Origin: Burkholderiales bacterium
GTDB taxonomy: Bacteria > Pseudomonadota > Gammaproteobacteria > Burkholderiales > Burkholderiaceae_C
Assembly: GCA_021414305.1 (NCBI GenBank)
Contig: JAIOOS010000024.1
Coordinates: 213,459 to 277,458 of the forward strand
Direction of reading: 5' to 3'
Length of the DNA stretch: 64,000 bases
The first letter of the stretch is position 1; every line of letters begins with the position of its first letter. The notes below the pieces were generated by a model. The model was not told the DNA's origin and made no database searches. It saw only the letters and a list, made by a program, of their open reading frames with translations. The translations under genes were made by a program, and so were the position numbers. Shown piece after piece: positions 44,704-53,518 of this stretch.

Positions 44704-44857
44704 GATCGGCAAGAACCACGGCGAGGCGGTCGTCAGCCAGGGCACGCGCATCGTGAACCGGAGCACGCCGGGGAACTGCATGGTGTTCCCGGGCGAGAGC
44801 GGCGGGGTGCTGGTCAAGGCGCGGACACGGGACGTGCTGGGCGACTTGTTCCGTTAG
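44704..44857 (+). pseudogene. Decayed C-terminal fragment of the serine acetyltransferase-like gene
   Basis: Without a start codon, this frame reads IGKNHGEA, then VVSQGTRIVNRSTPGNCMVF and ends RTRDVLGDLFR-stop. It parallels the end of the intact gene (GKNHGEA...IAQGTSVVNRSTPGDCVVF...PTRDVLTDLFR-stop) but lacks the 26 or so residues between GEA and the AQGTS segment. It is therefore a truncated, internally deleted relic of the gene at 43151-43804, on the same strand, separated from it by the arsR/SRPBCC pair. Confidence 0.85.
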
Positions 44858-44911
44858 CCAGGGAGGGGTAGCTCGCTTTGAGTTTCCCGTCGAGGACGGT
44901 CGTCACAGCTA

Positions 44912-45919
44912 TCAGGCCGGCGTCGGCGCGAGCCGCGCGCCCCGCGCATCGAGCGTCTTGCCCAGCAGCGACGCCGCGGCGTAGATGGCGTCGATCGTGG
45001 GCGTGGGCGTTTCGGTGATGCGTGCGAGCTCGACGACGCTGCCCACGAGCGCCTCGAGCTCCAGCGTGCGTCCGTGCTCCACGTCCTGCAGCATCGAGGT
45101 CTTGTGCGCGCCCACGCTTTCGGCGCCGGCGATGCGTTGCTCCAGCGAAACCTTGAACTCGACGCCGAGCTTCGTGCCCACCGCCTGCGCCTCTTCCATC
45201 ATGCGGACCGCGAGCGTGCGGCTGGCAGGGAAGCGGCAGATCTCTTCCAGGGTGGCGTGGGTGAGCGCGCTGATCGGGTTGAAGCTCAGGTTGCCCCAGA
45301 GCTTGACCCACAGCTCGCTGCGGATGTCGCGCGACACCGGCGCCTTGAAACGGGCCGCCATCAGCGACCGGCTGAGTGCCTCGACCCGCGCCGTGCGCTG
45401 GCCGTCGAGCTCGCCGAGCGAGAAGCGGTTGCCCTCGACGAGGCGAACGACCCCGGGTTCGACGAGCTCCGCCGCCGGGTAGACGATGCTGCCGATGATC
45501 CGCTCGACCTCGATGCCCGCAGCGAGCGCGCCATCCGGGTCCACGCTCGCCAGCGTCCGGCCTTCCCAGGGCCCGCCGAGCCGCTGGAAGTACCACCACG
45601 GAACGCCGTTGATCATCGTCACGACCATCGTCTCGCTGCCAAACAGGGCGCGCAGCCCGGGCAGCAGCTCGCGCACCTGGTGCGCCTTGGTCGTCAGCAG
45701 CACCACGTCCTGCGGACCGGCCTCCGCCGGATCGTTCACGGCGCGGACGCCCGGCGCGTGTTGCGTCGTGCCGTCGGGCAGCAGCAGGCGAAAGCCGCCC
45801 GCGTTGATCGCGGCGAGGTTGCGGTTGCGGGCGATGAACGTCACCTGCTCACCGGCGAGCGACAGCCGGGTACCGAGGTATCCGCCGATCGCGCCGGCCC
45901 CCACGATCGCGAACTTCAC
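44912..45919 (-). CDS. Ketopantoate reductase (ApbA/PanE) family protein
   Basis: The 335-residue protein starts with the NADPH-binding motif KFAIVGAGAIGGYLGTRLSLAG, has TTKAHQVRELLPGL and VTMINGVPWWYF, and the C-terminal helical domain with the catalytic Lys region (SELWVKLWGNLSFNPISALTH). True PanE reduces ketopantoate to pantoate for coenzyme A; the family also has paralogues acting on other 2-oxo acids. This protein is about 30 residues longer than E. coli PanE and lies next to an acyl-CoA synthetase gene (27 bases away, same strand), which suggests a catabolic paralogue. Confidence 0.88.
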   Translation of the reverse strand: MKFAIVGAGAIGGYLGTRLSLAGEQVTFIARNRNLAAINAGGFRLLLPDGTTQHAPGVRAVNDPAEAGPQDVVLLTTKAHQVRELLPGLRALFGSETMVVTMINGVPWWYFQRLGGPWEGRTLASVDPDGALAAGIEVERIIGSIVYPAAELVEPGVVRLVEGNRFSLGELDGQRTARVEALSRSLMAARFKAPVSRDIRSELWVKLWGNLSFNPISALTHATLEEICRFPASRTLAVRMMEEAQAVGTKLGVEFKVSLEQRIAGAESVGAHKTSMLQDVEHGRTLELEALVGSVVELARITETPTPTIDAIYAAASLLGKTLDARGARLAPTPA

Positions 45920-45946
45920 ATGCGCCCCTTCATCGAAGCACGGCGC

Positions 45947-47482
45947 CTAGAACTCGCCCGAGACGTAGGAGCCGAAGCCGAGCCCGATGCGCTGCGCGAG
46001 CCCGATCCGCTGCAGCTTGCCGGTCGCCCCCTTTGGCAGCTCCTCGACGAACAGGATCTTCTTCGGCACCTTGTAGCCGGCCGCGCGCTTGGCGACGAAC
46101 TGCTGCAGCTCGCGCTCGCTGCATTCGTGGCCTTCGTGCAGCACCACCATCGCCGCGACCTCTTCGCCCAGTCGCTTGTGCGGCGCCCCGAACACGACCA
46201 CCTGCGCCACCGACACATGATCGAGCAGGATCTCGTCGATCTCGCGCGGGCTCACCTTTTCGCCGCCGCGATTGATGATCTCCTTCAGGCGGCCGGTGAG
46301 GGCGAGGTAGCCCTCGGCGTCCAGGGTTCCCTGGTCGCCGGTGCGAAACCAGCCGTCGACGAACGCTTCCTCGTTGGCCTTCGGGTTGTTCTCGTACCCG
46401 GCAGTCACGTTCGGCCCGCGGATGACGATCTCGCCCACCTCCCCTGCACCCAGAAACGCGCCGTCTTCGCCGCGAATCGCGATCTCGGGGCCGGCCGCGC
46501 GGCCCACGGTGCCGGGCCTGCGCTCCAGCGGAGGCAACGGGTTCGAGGCCATCTGGTGCGCCGCCTCGGTCATTCCGTACGACTCGATCAGCGGCGCCTT
46601 GAACATCGACTCGAGCTGCCCGATGAGCTGCGGCGGCATGGCCGAAGACGACGAGCGAACGAAGCGCAGCGGGTGGCGTGCCAGCACTTCGGCGTTGTGC
46701 TTGCCGCGGGTGGCGATCGCCAGGTGCATTGTCGGCACGGCCGTGTACCAGGTGGGGCGGGCCTGATCCATCCACTTGAAGAAGCGAAGGGCATTGAAGC
46801 CCGGCGTGCAGAACACCTGGGAGCCGGCGGAAAGCGGCGCGAGCAAGCCGGCCATCAGGCCGTGGATGTGGAAGAGCGGCATGATGTTCAGGCCCCGGTC
46901 GTCCGGAGTCAGCCGGAGCGTCGCGGCGATGTTGCGCGCCGAGGCGAACAGGTTGGCGGCCGAGAGCGGCACCCGCTTGGGCTTGGAGGTGGTTCCCGAG
47001 GTATGCAGCACCATCGCCACGTCGCCCGGTCGTGAGGGGCCGGGATCGGCCGCCGGCGTCGCGGGCGGGAGGTCGAGGCTGAACTTGCCGGCCGGGTCGC
47101 CGGCGGTCACCACAAGCTCGATCACGCGCACACCGAGCTTTCGCGCCGCCGCAACCGCCGGCGACTCGCTCCCCCGTTCGACGATCAGGGCCCTGGCCTG
47201 CAGATCGTCGAGATAGAACTCGAACTCGTCGGCCCGGTACGCCGGGTTGAGCGGCGCGCTGGCCGTCGCGGCCGCGCACGAGAGGAAGCACGTCGCCATC
47301 TCGGGGCCGTTCGGCAGGACGATGGCGACGCGGTCGTTGCGGCCGATGCCGGCGGCGTTGAGCGAGCCGACGGTCGCCGCCACCAGGTCGCGCAGCGCAC
47401 GGTAGTCGAGCGGCGCGCGGTCGGGCGCAGCGAGGGCCACCGCGTCATCGGCGCCTGCCTGCAGAAGATCTAGGACGGTCAT
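45947..47482 (-). CDS. Acyl-CoA synthetase of the Pcs60/AAE3 (oxalyl-CoA synthetase-like) group
   Basis: The 511-residue ANL enzyme activates a carboxylic acid with ATP and CoA. Motifs include the A3 loop LHTSGTTSKPKRVPL, PLFHIHGLMAGLLAPL, TWYTAVPTMHLAI, ESYGMTEAAHQMASNPLPP, RTGDQG, GRLKEIINRGGEKVSPREID and the catalytic Lys region LPKGATGKLQRI. The spacing and wording resemble yeast Pcs60 and plant AAE3, which make oxalyl-CoA; the substrate here is not proven. The A3 loop has Arg where Gly is nearly invariant (SKPKGVPL expected). The start is ATG 47482; an upstream ATG adds 15 residues. It is divergent from aceK. Confidence 0.88.
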   Translation of the reverse strand: MTVLDLLQAGADDAVALAAPDRAPLDYRALRDLVAATVGSLNAAGIGRNDRVAIVLPNGPEMATCFLSCAAATASAPLNPAYRADEFEFYLDDLQARALIVERGSESPAVAAARKLGVRVIELVVTAGDPAGKFSLDLPPATPAADPGPSRPGDVAMVLHTSGTTSKPKRVPLSAANLFASARNIAATLRLTPDDRGLNIMPLFHIHGLMAGLLAPLSAGSQVFCTPGFNALRFFKWMDQARPTWYTAVPTMHLAIATRGKHNAEVLARHPLRFVRSSSSAMPPQLIGQLESMFKAPLIESYGMTEAAHQMASNPLPPLERRPGTVGRAAGPEIAIRGEDGAFLGAGEVGEIVIRGPNVTAGYENNPKANEEAFVDGWFRTGDQGTLDAEGYLALTGRLKEIINRGGEKVSPREIDEILLDHVSVAQVVVFGAPHKRLGEEVAAMVVLHEGHECSERELQQFVAKRAAGYKVPKKILFVEELPKGATGKLQRIGLAQRIGLGFGSYVSGEF

Positions 47483-47544
47483 GGTCGAATCCACTCGACG
47501 GTCCACGATTCTCGGTCGGTTCTTCAAAACCCTCAGGTGTGCTC

Positions 47545-49380
47545 ATGTTCGACGACGCGCTGACCCGCCAGACCCCGGCCTTCGAGATCGCGAGAGCCTT
47601 GCTCGACGGATTCAACCGCCACTATCGGCTCTTCAGCGAGACCAACCGCGCCGCGAAACAGCGCTTCGAGCAGGCCGACTGGCACGGCCAGCGGCAGGCG
47701 ATGCGCGAGCGGATCGAGTTCTACGACCAGCGCGTGCGCGAAACCAGAACCCGGCTGCAGGACGAGTTCGCCGCCGAAGCGCTGCCGCTCGAGACCTGGC
47801 AGCAGGCCAAGCTGCACTACATCGGCCTTCTGATCGATCACCGCCAGCCGGAGCTGGCGGAGACCTTCTTCAATTCGGTCACGACCAAGATCCTGCACCG
47901 GAGCTACTTCCACAACGACTTCATCTTCGTGCGGCCGGCGATCTCCACCTCGTACATCGAGCTCGACGAGCCGCCCGGGTCGACCTACCGCGTCTACTAC
48001 CCCACGCTCGAGACCTGGCGCGAGACCTGGATGCAGGTGGTCCGCGACTTCGACCTGCAGCTCGAATTCGAGGATCTGGCGCGCGACGCGGCCGACGTGG
48101 CCGGCGAGCTGGAGAGCCAGCTCGGAAGCTTCCAGCCGCGCGCCAACTTCCAGATCCAGGTGCTGGCGAACCTGTTCTTCCGCAACAAGGGCGCGTACGT
48201 CGTGGCCAAGGTCATCAACGGCGACCGGCAGACGCCGGTGGCGCTGCCGCTGCTGCACACCTCCACCGGCAAGGTCCAGGTCGACGCCGTTCTCGCCAGC
48301 GAGGACGACATGGAGATGCTGTTCAGCTACGCGCGGGCCTACTTCCTGGTCGACATGCCGGTGCCGAGCGCGTACGTCCAGTTCCTGCGCAGCGTCATGC
48401 CCGGCAAGCCGCGCGCCGAAATCTACAGCGCTGTCGGGCTGCACAAGCAGGGCAAGAACAGCTTCTATCGCGACCTGCTCACCCACCTGCGCCACAGCCG
48501 GGACAGCTTTCGCATCTCGCCGGGCGTCAAGGGCATGGTCATGCTCGTCTTCGACCTGCCTTCGTTTCCCTACGTCTTCAAGGTCATCAAGGACTTCTAC
48601 CCCGAGCACAAGAAGACCACGCGCGAGAAGATCAAGTCCAAGTACCTCCTCGTGAAGCGGCACGACCGCGTGGGCCGCATGGCCGACACGCTCGAGTACA
48701 GCAAGGTGGCGCTGCCGCTGGCTCGTTTCGAGCCGGAGCTGGTGCACGAGATGCAGAAGTTCTGCCCGAGCCTGCTCGAGATCACGGAGAACGACGGCGT
48801 GCAGGAGCTCGTGATTGACCACGCCTACATCGAACGCAGGATGACCCCGCTCAACCTCTTCCTGAAACAGGCCGCCGCCGCGGGCGAGCCCGAGGCGATC
48901 GAGCGGGCGACGATCGATTACGGCAATGCGATCAAGGACCTCGTCGCGGCCGACATCTTCCCCGGCGACATGCTGTGGAAGAACTTCGGCATGACGCGCC
49001 AGGGCAAGATCGTCTTCTACGACTACGACGAGATCGAGTACCTGAGCGACTGCAATTTCCGCCATGTCCCGCCGCGGGACGACGATGCCCCGGCCTCGGC
49101 CGAGCCCTGGTTCGCCGTCGGCCCGAGGGATGTCTTCCCGGAGACCTTCGGGCGTTTCCTGCTCGGCAATGCACTGGTCCGCAAGGCCTTTCTGGAACAC
49201 CATTCCGAGCTGCTCGACCCGGACTACTGGAGCCTGCACAAGGAGCGCATCCTGCAGGGCGCGATGCTCGACGTCTTTCCCTACGAGCCGCAACGCCGCT
49301 TCGTCAACCGGCGCGCTGTGCAAGCAGCCGGCGCAGGCCCGCCGTCAGCAGGAGCCCGACGACCGAGCAGGCGCCGGTGA
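47545..49380 (+). CDS. aceK: Isocitrate dehydrogenase kinase/phosphatase AceK
   Basis: AceK phosphorylates and dephosphorylates isocitrate dehydrogenase, controlling flux into the glyoxylate shunt. The 611-residue product contains the regulatory domain (ARALLDGFNRHYRLFSE) and the kinase domain (VMLVFDLPSFPYVFKVIKD, GNAIKDLVAADIFPGDMLWKNFG, VFYDYDEIEYL). The AGG ribosome site and spacing favour ATG 47545 over GTG 47539. No aceA or aceB is in this window. The last 25 or so residues form a basic tail beyond the normal YEPQRRF end and overlap the convergent MFS gene by 77 bases. Confidence 0.96.
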   Translation: MFDDALTRQTPAFEIARALLDGFNRHYRLFSETNRAAKQRFEQADWHGQRQAMRERIEFYDQRVRETRTRLQDEFAAEALPLETWQQAKLHYIGLLIDHRQPELAETFFNSVTTKILHRSYFHNDFIFVRPAISTSYIELDEPPGSTYRVYYPTLETWRETWMQVVRDFDLQLEFEDLARDAADVAGELESQLGSFQPRANFQIQVLANLFFRNKGAYVVAKVINGDRQTPVALPLLHTSTGKVQVDAVLASEDDMEMLFSYARAYFLVDMPVPSAYVQFLRSVMPGKPRAEIYSAVGLHKQGKNSFYRDLLTHLRHSRDSFRISPGVKGMVMLVFDLPSFPYVFKVIKDFYPEHKKTTREKIKSKYLLVKRHDRVGRMADTLEYSKVALPLARFEPELVHEMQKFCPSLLEITENDGVQELVIDHAYIERRMTPLNLFLKQAAAAGEPEAIERATIDYGNAIKDLVAADIFPGDMLWKNFGMTRQGKIVFYDYDEIEYLSDCNFRHVPPRDDDAPASAEPWFAVGPRDVFPETFGRFLLGNALVRKAFLEHHSELLDPDYWSLHKERILQGAMLDVFPYEPQRRFVNRRAVQAAGAGPPSAGARRPSRRR

Positions 49381-50512
49381 CCACCCAGGTCCACTGCCAG
49401 CCGCCGGCGGCGCTCGCCACGGCGGCCACCAGCGGCGGCCCGGCGAACTGGCCGAACGCCGACCACTGCTGGACCCAGCCCACGGTCGTCGCCAGCGTGC
49501 CCTCGCCGGGCGCGAGGCGCACCGCCAGCGCGAACAAGGTCGCCGGGATCAGCCCGCCGACGCCCGAGAACAGCAGCACCGCGACGTAGCGCACCGCCGG
49601 CGGCAGGCCGGCATCGCCGCTTCCGGCGAAGGTGGCCGCCGAGGCCAGCGCCATCGTCGCGAAGCCGATCGTCAGCAGGCGTGCAGGCGCCACGCCGCGC
49701 TGCAGCAACCGGCCGGAGCCGATGTTGCCGGCCATGTTCACGGCGGCCGCGGCGGCCGTCAGCACGCCGACCCAGGCACCCGCGATTCCGCTCTGCACAT
49801 AGATCGAAGGCAGGAAGCCGATCACGGCCAGCCACTGGCCGGAGTACATCGCGAACGAGACGGCCACGAGCCACGGGCCGGGCGCGGCGAGCGTCCGCCG
49901 CAGCCGCGCCAGCCACGGCACGGGCGATGCGGTCCCGGCGGCACCGGCGTCGGCCGGCACGGCGTGCCGGAGCCCGATCGCCATCACCGCCGACAAGGCC
50001 GCCAGCGTCCACCACCAGCCCGGCCAGCCGAGCGCAGCGATCGCCAGCGGCCCGAGAAGGAGCGCCAGCGCCGTCGCCAGCGGCATGTAGGCGCCCCACA
50101 GGCCCATCATCGCGCTCACCCTGCGGGGTTCGACGAGCGCGCGCACGAGGCCGGGCGCCGGCAGCACCACGAGCAGGAAGCCGAACCCCTCGGCGGCACG
50201 CAGCAGCATCAAGGGCGCTGCCCCCTGGGCGAAGCCGCCGAGCGCGCTGGCGATCGCCAGCAGCAGGAGTCCGAGGGTCATGCTGCGGCGGCCGCCCAGG
50301 CCGTCGGCGACGACGCCGAACATCACCCCGGCCGCCATGCCGGCGAGCTGCACCAGAGAGAGCAGGAAGCCGGCCTGCACCAGCGAGAGGCCGAGCGCTT
50401 CGCGCAGCACGGGGATCGCCGGCGGCAGCTTGCCGACATGCAGTGCGGCGACGACGCCGGCAAGGATCACGAGCAGCGCCGGCTCGACGCGGCGGGCGGG
50501 AGGAGAGGCCAT
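49304..50512 (-). CDS. Major facilitator superfamily transporter
   Basis: The 402-residue protein has about 12 membrane helices and the MFS A-like loop GVVADGLGGRRSMTLGLLLL between helices 2 and 3. It resembles CynX/NimT-type or drug-type permeases of the MFS, but the substrate cannot be read from sequence. It starts at ATG 50512 after a GGAG-like site. The 3' end overlaps aceK on the opposite strand. A REP-like palindrome separates it from the sugar C-methyltransferase gene upstream. Confidence 0.9.
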   Translation of the reverse strand: MASPPARRVEPALLVILAGVVAALHVGKLPPAIPVLREALGLSLVQAGFLLSLVQLAGMAAGVMFGVVADGLGGRRSMTLGLLLLAIASALGGFAQGAAPLMLLRAAEGFGFLLVVLPAPGLVRALVEPRRVSAMMGLWGAYMPLATALALLLGPLAIAALGWPGWWWTLAALSAVMAIGLRHAVPADAGAAGTASPVPWLARLRRTLAAPGPWLVAVSFAMYSGQWLAVIGFLPSIYVQSGIAGAWVGVLTAAAAAVNMAGNIGSGRLLQRGVAPARLLTIGFATMALASAATFAGSGDAGLPPAVRYVAVLLFSGVGGLIPATLFALAVRLAPGEGTLATTVGWVQQWSAFGQFAGPPLVAAVASAAGGWQWTWVVTGACSVVGLLLTAGLRRLLAQRAG

Positions 50513-50544
50513 GGCGAGCGAGTATCGCCACGAAGGCGAAACGA

Positions 50545-50578
50545 CCCTCACCCGGCCCTCTCCCGCTTGCGGGAGAGG
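50545..50578. repeat. REP-like palindrome between the glycan operon and the MFS gene
   Basis: CCCTCACCCGGCCCTCTCCCGC-TT-GCGGGAGAGG (written in parts: CCCTCACCCGG, then CCTCTCCCGCTTGCGGGAGAGG). It is the same element as at 32700-32735, in the opposite orientation, 5 bases past the stop of the C-methyltransferase gene. Confidence 0.85.
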
Positions 50579-50583
50579 AAGGA

Positions 50584-51816
50584 TCAGAAGACTTGCAGGT
50601 CCGGAACGGCCGTGACGAATCGAGCGCCCCAGCCGCGGACGTAGGCGTGCGCAGCCTGGATCTCCTCGCGCAGATTCCAAGGCAGGATCAGCACGAAGTC
50701 GGGGCAATGACGCTGCAGCGCTTCGGGTGCGAGCACCGGGATGCGCGAGCCGGGCAGGAAGCGTCCCTGCTTGTGCGGCGACGCATCCACCACGAACGGC
50801 AGCAGGTCGGGCCGCACGCCGGCGTAGTTGAGCAAGGTGCAGCCCTTGGCGGCGGCGCCGTAGGCGGCGACCGTGCGGCCGGCGCGCTTCTGCTCGATCA
50901 GGAAGGCGAGGAGGTCGCGCTTGATCGTGTCGGCCCGCTCCTGCAGGCCACGATAGAAGGCGTGCCCGCGCATGCCGGCGGCGTCTTCCTCGGCAAGGAG
51001 CGCGGCGACCCGCGGCTCCACCGCGCGCCCGTTGGCGGCGTGCTGCGCCCAGACCCGCAGCGACCCGCCGTGCGTCGGCAGCTTCTCGACATCCCAGACC
51101 GCCAGGCCCTGCTTGGCGAAGATGCGCTGCACCGTGCGCAGCGAGAGGTACGAGAAGTGCTCGTGATAGATCGTGTCGAACTGCGCTTCCTGCACCAGCT
51201 TCAGGAGATGCGGAAACTCCACCGTCACCGAGCCCGCCGGCGCCAGCGCCTCGCGCAAGCCGGCGACGAAGTCGTCGATGTCGGGCACGTGCGCCAGGAC
51301 GTTGTTGCCGAGGATCAGGTCGGCCCGGCGGCGCTCGGCGACGAAGCGGCGGGCGAAGGCCGCGCCGAAGAATTCGCCGATCGTCTCGATGCCCCTGGCC
51401 CGCGCCGCCTCGGCCGTGCCGGCGGTCGGCTCGACGCCGACGCAGGGAATGCCGCGCTTCGCCACGTACTGCAGCAGGTAGCCGTCGTTCGAAGCCACCT
51501 CCATCACCAGCGAATCCTTGCCGAGGCCGAGGCGCGCGACCGCCTGCTCGACGTAGCGCTCGGCATGCGCCAGCCACGAGCTGGAGAACGACGAGAAATA
51601 GACGTAGTCGCTGGAGAACAGGGCGTCATGCCGCTGCACCTCGTCGACCTGCACCAGCTTGCACTCCGGGCAGGTCATCACCTTGAGCGGGAAGTGCAAC
51701 TCGGGCCGCGACAGGTCCTCGGTGCGCAGGAAGGCGTTGGAGGGCGGCGCGGCGCCGAGGTCGACGAAGACGTCGCGCTCGTCGTCGAGCACGGTCTGGC
51801 AATGCCGGCACTTCAT
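50584..51816 (-). CDS. Sugar C-methyltransferase (class I SAM-dependent)
   Basis: The 410-residue protein has the three-part structure of NDP-hexose C-methyltransferases such as TylC3: an N-terminal zinc-binding domain (KCRHCQTVL and TCPECKLVQ), a SAM domain (VMEVASNDGYLLQYV, ADLILGNNVLAHVPDID, YHEHFSYLSL) and a C-terminal domain (AAYGAAAKGCTLLNYAG). These enzymes methylate carbon 3 (or another ring carbon) of a 4-keto-6-deoxy sugar nucleotide. It is the last gene of the rfb operon and overlaps the epimerase stop by 4 bases (ATGA), so it should act on the product of RfbG or the epimerase. Confidence 0.9.
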   Translation of the reverse strand: MKCRHCQTVLDDERDVFVDLGAAPPSNAFLRTEDLSRPELHFPLKVMTCPECKLVQVDEVQRHDALFSSDYVYFSSFSSSWLAHAERYVEQAVARLGLGKDSLVMEVASNDGYLLQYVAKRGIPCVGVEPTAGTAEAARARGIETIGEFFGAAFARRFVAERRRADLILGNNVLAHVPDIDDFVAGLREALAPAGSVTVEFPHLLKLVQEAQFDTIYHEHFSYLSLRTVQRIFAKQGLAVWDVEKLPTHGGSLRVWAQHAANGRAVEPRVAALLAEEDAAGMRGHAFYRGLQERADTIKRDLLAFLIEQKRAGRTVAAYGAAAKGCTLLNYAGVRPDLLPFVVDASPHKQGRFLPGSRIPVLAPEALQRHCPDFVLILPWNLREEIQAAHAYVRGWGARFVTAVPDLQVF

Positions 51817-52364
51817 GCGCGCACTCCCTGGAAGGCGGGATCGATCGCGCGAAAGCCGAGGTCGCGCGGCGACAGGGTCGTGGCCGGCTCGGGCCAGGCG
51901 ATGGCGAAGCGCGGGTCGTCGTGCCGAACCCCCTCCTCGCAGGCCGGGGTGTAGGGCGCGCTGTGCTGGTAGAGCAGCTCGGCGTCGTCGGCGAGCGTCT
52001 GGAAGCCGTGCGCGCAGCCCGGCGGAATCAGGATCTGGCGCTGGTTGTCGGCCGAGAGCAGCACCGCGTGCCAGCGGGCGAAGGTGGGCGAGCCGTGGCG
52101 CAGGTCGACGGCAACGTCGAACACCCGGCCGCGGAGGCACCGGATCAGCTTCCACTCGGCCGCGGGCGGGCGCTGGAAGTGCAGGCCGCGGATCGTGCCG
52201 CGCTGCCGCGTGATCGAATGGTTCACCTGCACGAAGCGAAGGTCGGGCGCGGCCGTGGCGAAGGCCTCGGCGCAGAACAGCCGGGTCAGGCTGCCGCGCT
52301 CGTCGCGGTGCGGCGCGGTCTCCACCTCCCAGAGGCCGGCGATCGGCGTGGCGAACAGCTTCAT
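51813..52364 (-). CDS. dTDP-4-dehydrorhamnose 3,5-epimerase-family protein (RfbC-like)
   Basis: The 183-residue cupin protein contains ETAPHRDERGSLTRLFC, VNHSITRQRGTIRGLHFQ with the catalytic His, LRGRVFDVAVDLR and IPPGCAHGFQTLADDAELLY. The family epimerises C3 and/or C5 of 4-keto-6-deoxy sugar nucleotides. Since its operon makes CDP-sugars, it probably acts on CDP-4-keto-6-deoxyglucose, not the dTDP form. It overlaps rfbG and the methyltransferase by 4 bases each. Confidence 0.9.
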   Translation of the reverse strand: MKLFATPIAGLWEVETAPHRDERGSLTRLFCAEAFATAAPDLRFVQVNHSITRQRGTIRGLHFQRPPAAEWKLIRCLRGRVFDVAVDLRHGSPTFARWHAVLLSADNQRQILIPPGCAHGFQTLADDAELLYQHSAPYTPACEEGVRHDDPRFAIAWPEPATTLSPRDLGFRAIDPAFQGVRA

Positions 52365-53518
52365 GCGGCTTCGGCGATGCGCTCCACCGCCCAGGCGAGG
52401 CCGGCGCGGCCGGCGTCGGCGACGTAGCGCTCGATGTCGGCGCGGCTGCCGATCTCGCCGCCCTGCTGCTGACGCCGGTACCAGCCGACGGTGCGCTCGA
52501 AGGTCGTCGCCGCATCCCACACCGGCCGCCAGCCGAGGCGCTCCTTCGCCTTGCGGCAATCGAGGTGCAGCAGGCCCGCCTCGTGCGGCTGCGGCGTGCG
52601 CTCGACCTCCAAGCGCACCGCGGGCCACTGCCGGGCGAAGGCGACGATGACCTGGGCGACGCTGAGCTGGCCGGCGGCGTCGGGGCCGAAGTTCCACGCC
52701 TCGGCGTCGCCGCGCGGATCGGCGAGCAGGCGCTCGCCGAGCATCAGGTAGCCCGACAGCGGCTCGAGCACGTGCTGCCACGGCCGCGTCGCCTGCGGAT
52801 AGCGGATCGCGACCGCCCGGCCGCTCGCCGCCGAGCGCACCAGGTCGGGAATCAGCCGGTCCTCGCTCCAGTCGCCGCCGCCGACCACGTTGCCGGCGCG
52901 CGCCGTGGCCAGCGCCACCGGATGCGAGCGACCCGCGCCCGCGGCGAGGAAGCTGGCGCGGTAGCTCGCCGAGACGATCTCGGCGCAGGCCTTGGAGGCG
53001 CTGTAGGGATCGTGGCCGCCGAGGGCGTCGTCCTCGCGATAGCCCTCCGCGGTCTCGCGGTTCCGGTAGCACTTGTCGGTGGTGGCGTTGACGACCACCC
53101 GCACGCTCGGCGTCGCCCGCACCGCCTCGAGCAGGTTCACGAGCCCCATGACGTTGACGTCGAAGGTGGCGGCGGGCTCGCGGTAGCTGCGCCGCACCAG
53201 CGGCTGGGCGGCGAGGTGGAACACGATCTCGGGCTGGAAGCGCTGCAGCGCCGCGGTCACGGCGTCGGCATCGCGCAGATCGACCAGCGCCTCCTCCATC
53301 GTCAGGCCGAGCAGCTGCAGATGGTTCGGCCCCGGTTCGGCCGGCAACGCCAGGCCGAAGACGTCGGCACCGAGCGCCTGCAGCCAGAGCGCGAGCCACG
53401 AGCCCTTGAAGCCGGTGTGGCCGGTGACGAGGACGCGGCGGCCGAGGTAGGCGCCGCCGAACAGCGCATCGAACGGACCCGAGAGGCTGGAGACGGCGAA
53501 CGGCAGGTCGCGCTTCAT
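52361..53518 (-). CDS. rfbG: CDP-glucose 4,6-dehydratase RfbG
   Basis: The 385-residue extended SDR converts CDP-glucose to CDP-4-keto-6-deoxyglucose. Signatures are RVLVTGHTGFKGSWLALWLQ (NAD site), HLAAQPLVRRSYREP, VNATTDKCYRNRE with the family-typical TDKCY, YSASKACAEIV as the catalytic YxxxK, and the RAGNVVGGGDWSEDRLIPD segment. The start ATG 53518 overlaps the rfbF stop (ATGA). Confidence 0.95.
   Translation of the reverse strand: MKRDLPFAVSSLSGPFDALFGGAYLGRRVLVTGHTGFKGSWLALWLQALGADVFGLALPAEPGPNHLQLLGLTMEEALVDLRDADAVTAALQRFQPEIVFHLAAQPLVRRSYREPAATFDVNVMGLVNLLEAVRATPSVRVVVNATTDKCYRNRETAEGYREDDALGGHDPYSASKACAEIVSASYRASFLAAGAGRSHPVALATARAGNVVGGGDWSEDRLIPDLVRSAASGRAVAIRYPQATRPWQHVLEPLSGYLMLGERLLADPRGDAEAWNFGPDAAGQLSVAQVIVAFARQWPAVRLEVERTPQPHEAGLLHLDCRKAKERLGWRPVWDAATTFERTVGWYRRQQQGGEIGSRADIERYVADAGRAGLAWAVERIAEAA

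Noticed and set aside
40598..44857. The glycosyltransferase-acyltransferase region as a transferred island with mobility genes
   Set aside because: No integrase, transposase, tRNA junction or attachment repeat was seen, and base and codon use are like the surroundings; only the relic copy is suggestive.
47533..49323. A 596-residue minus-strand frame opposite aceK
   Set aside because: It mirrors the AceK coding sequence; composition rich in His, Leu and Asp is typical of the antisense of a high-GC gene.
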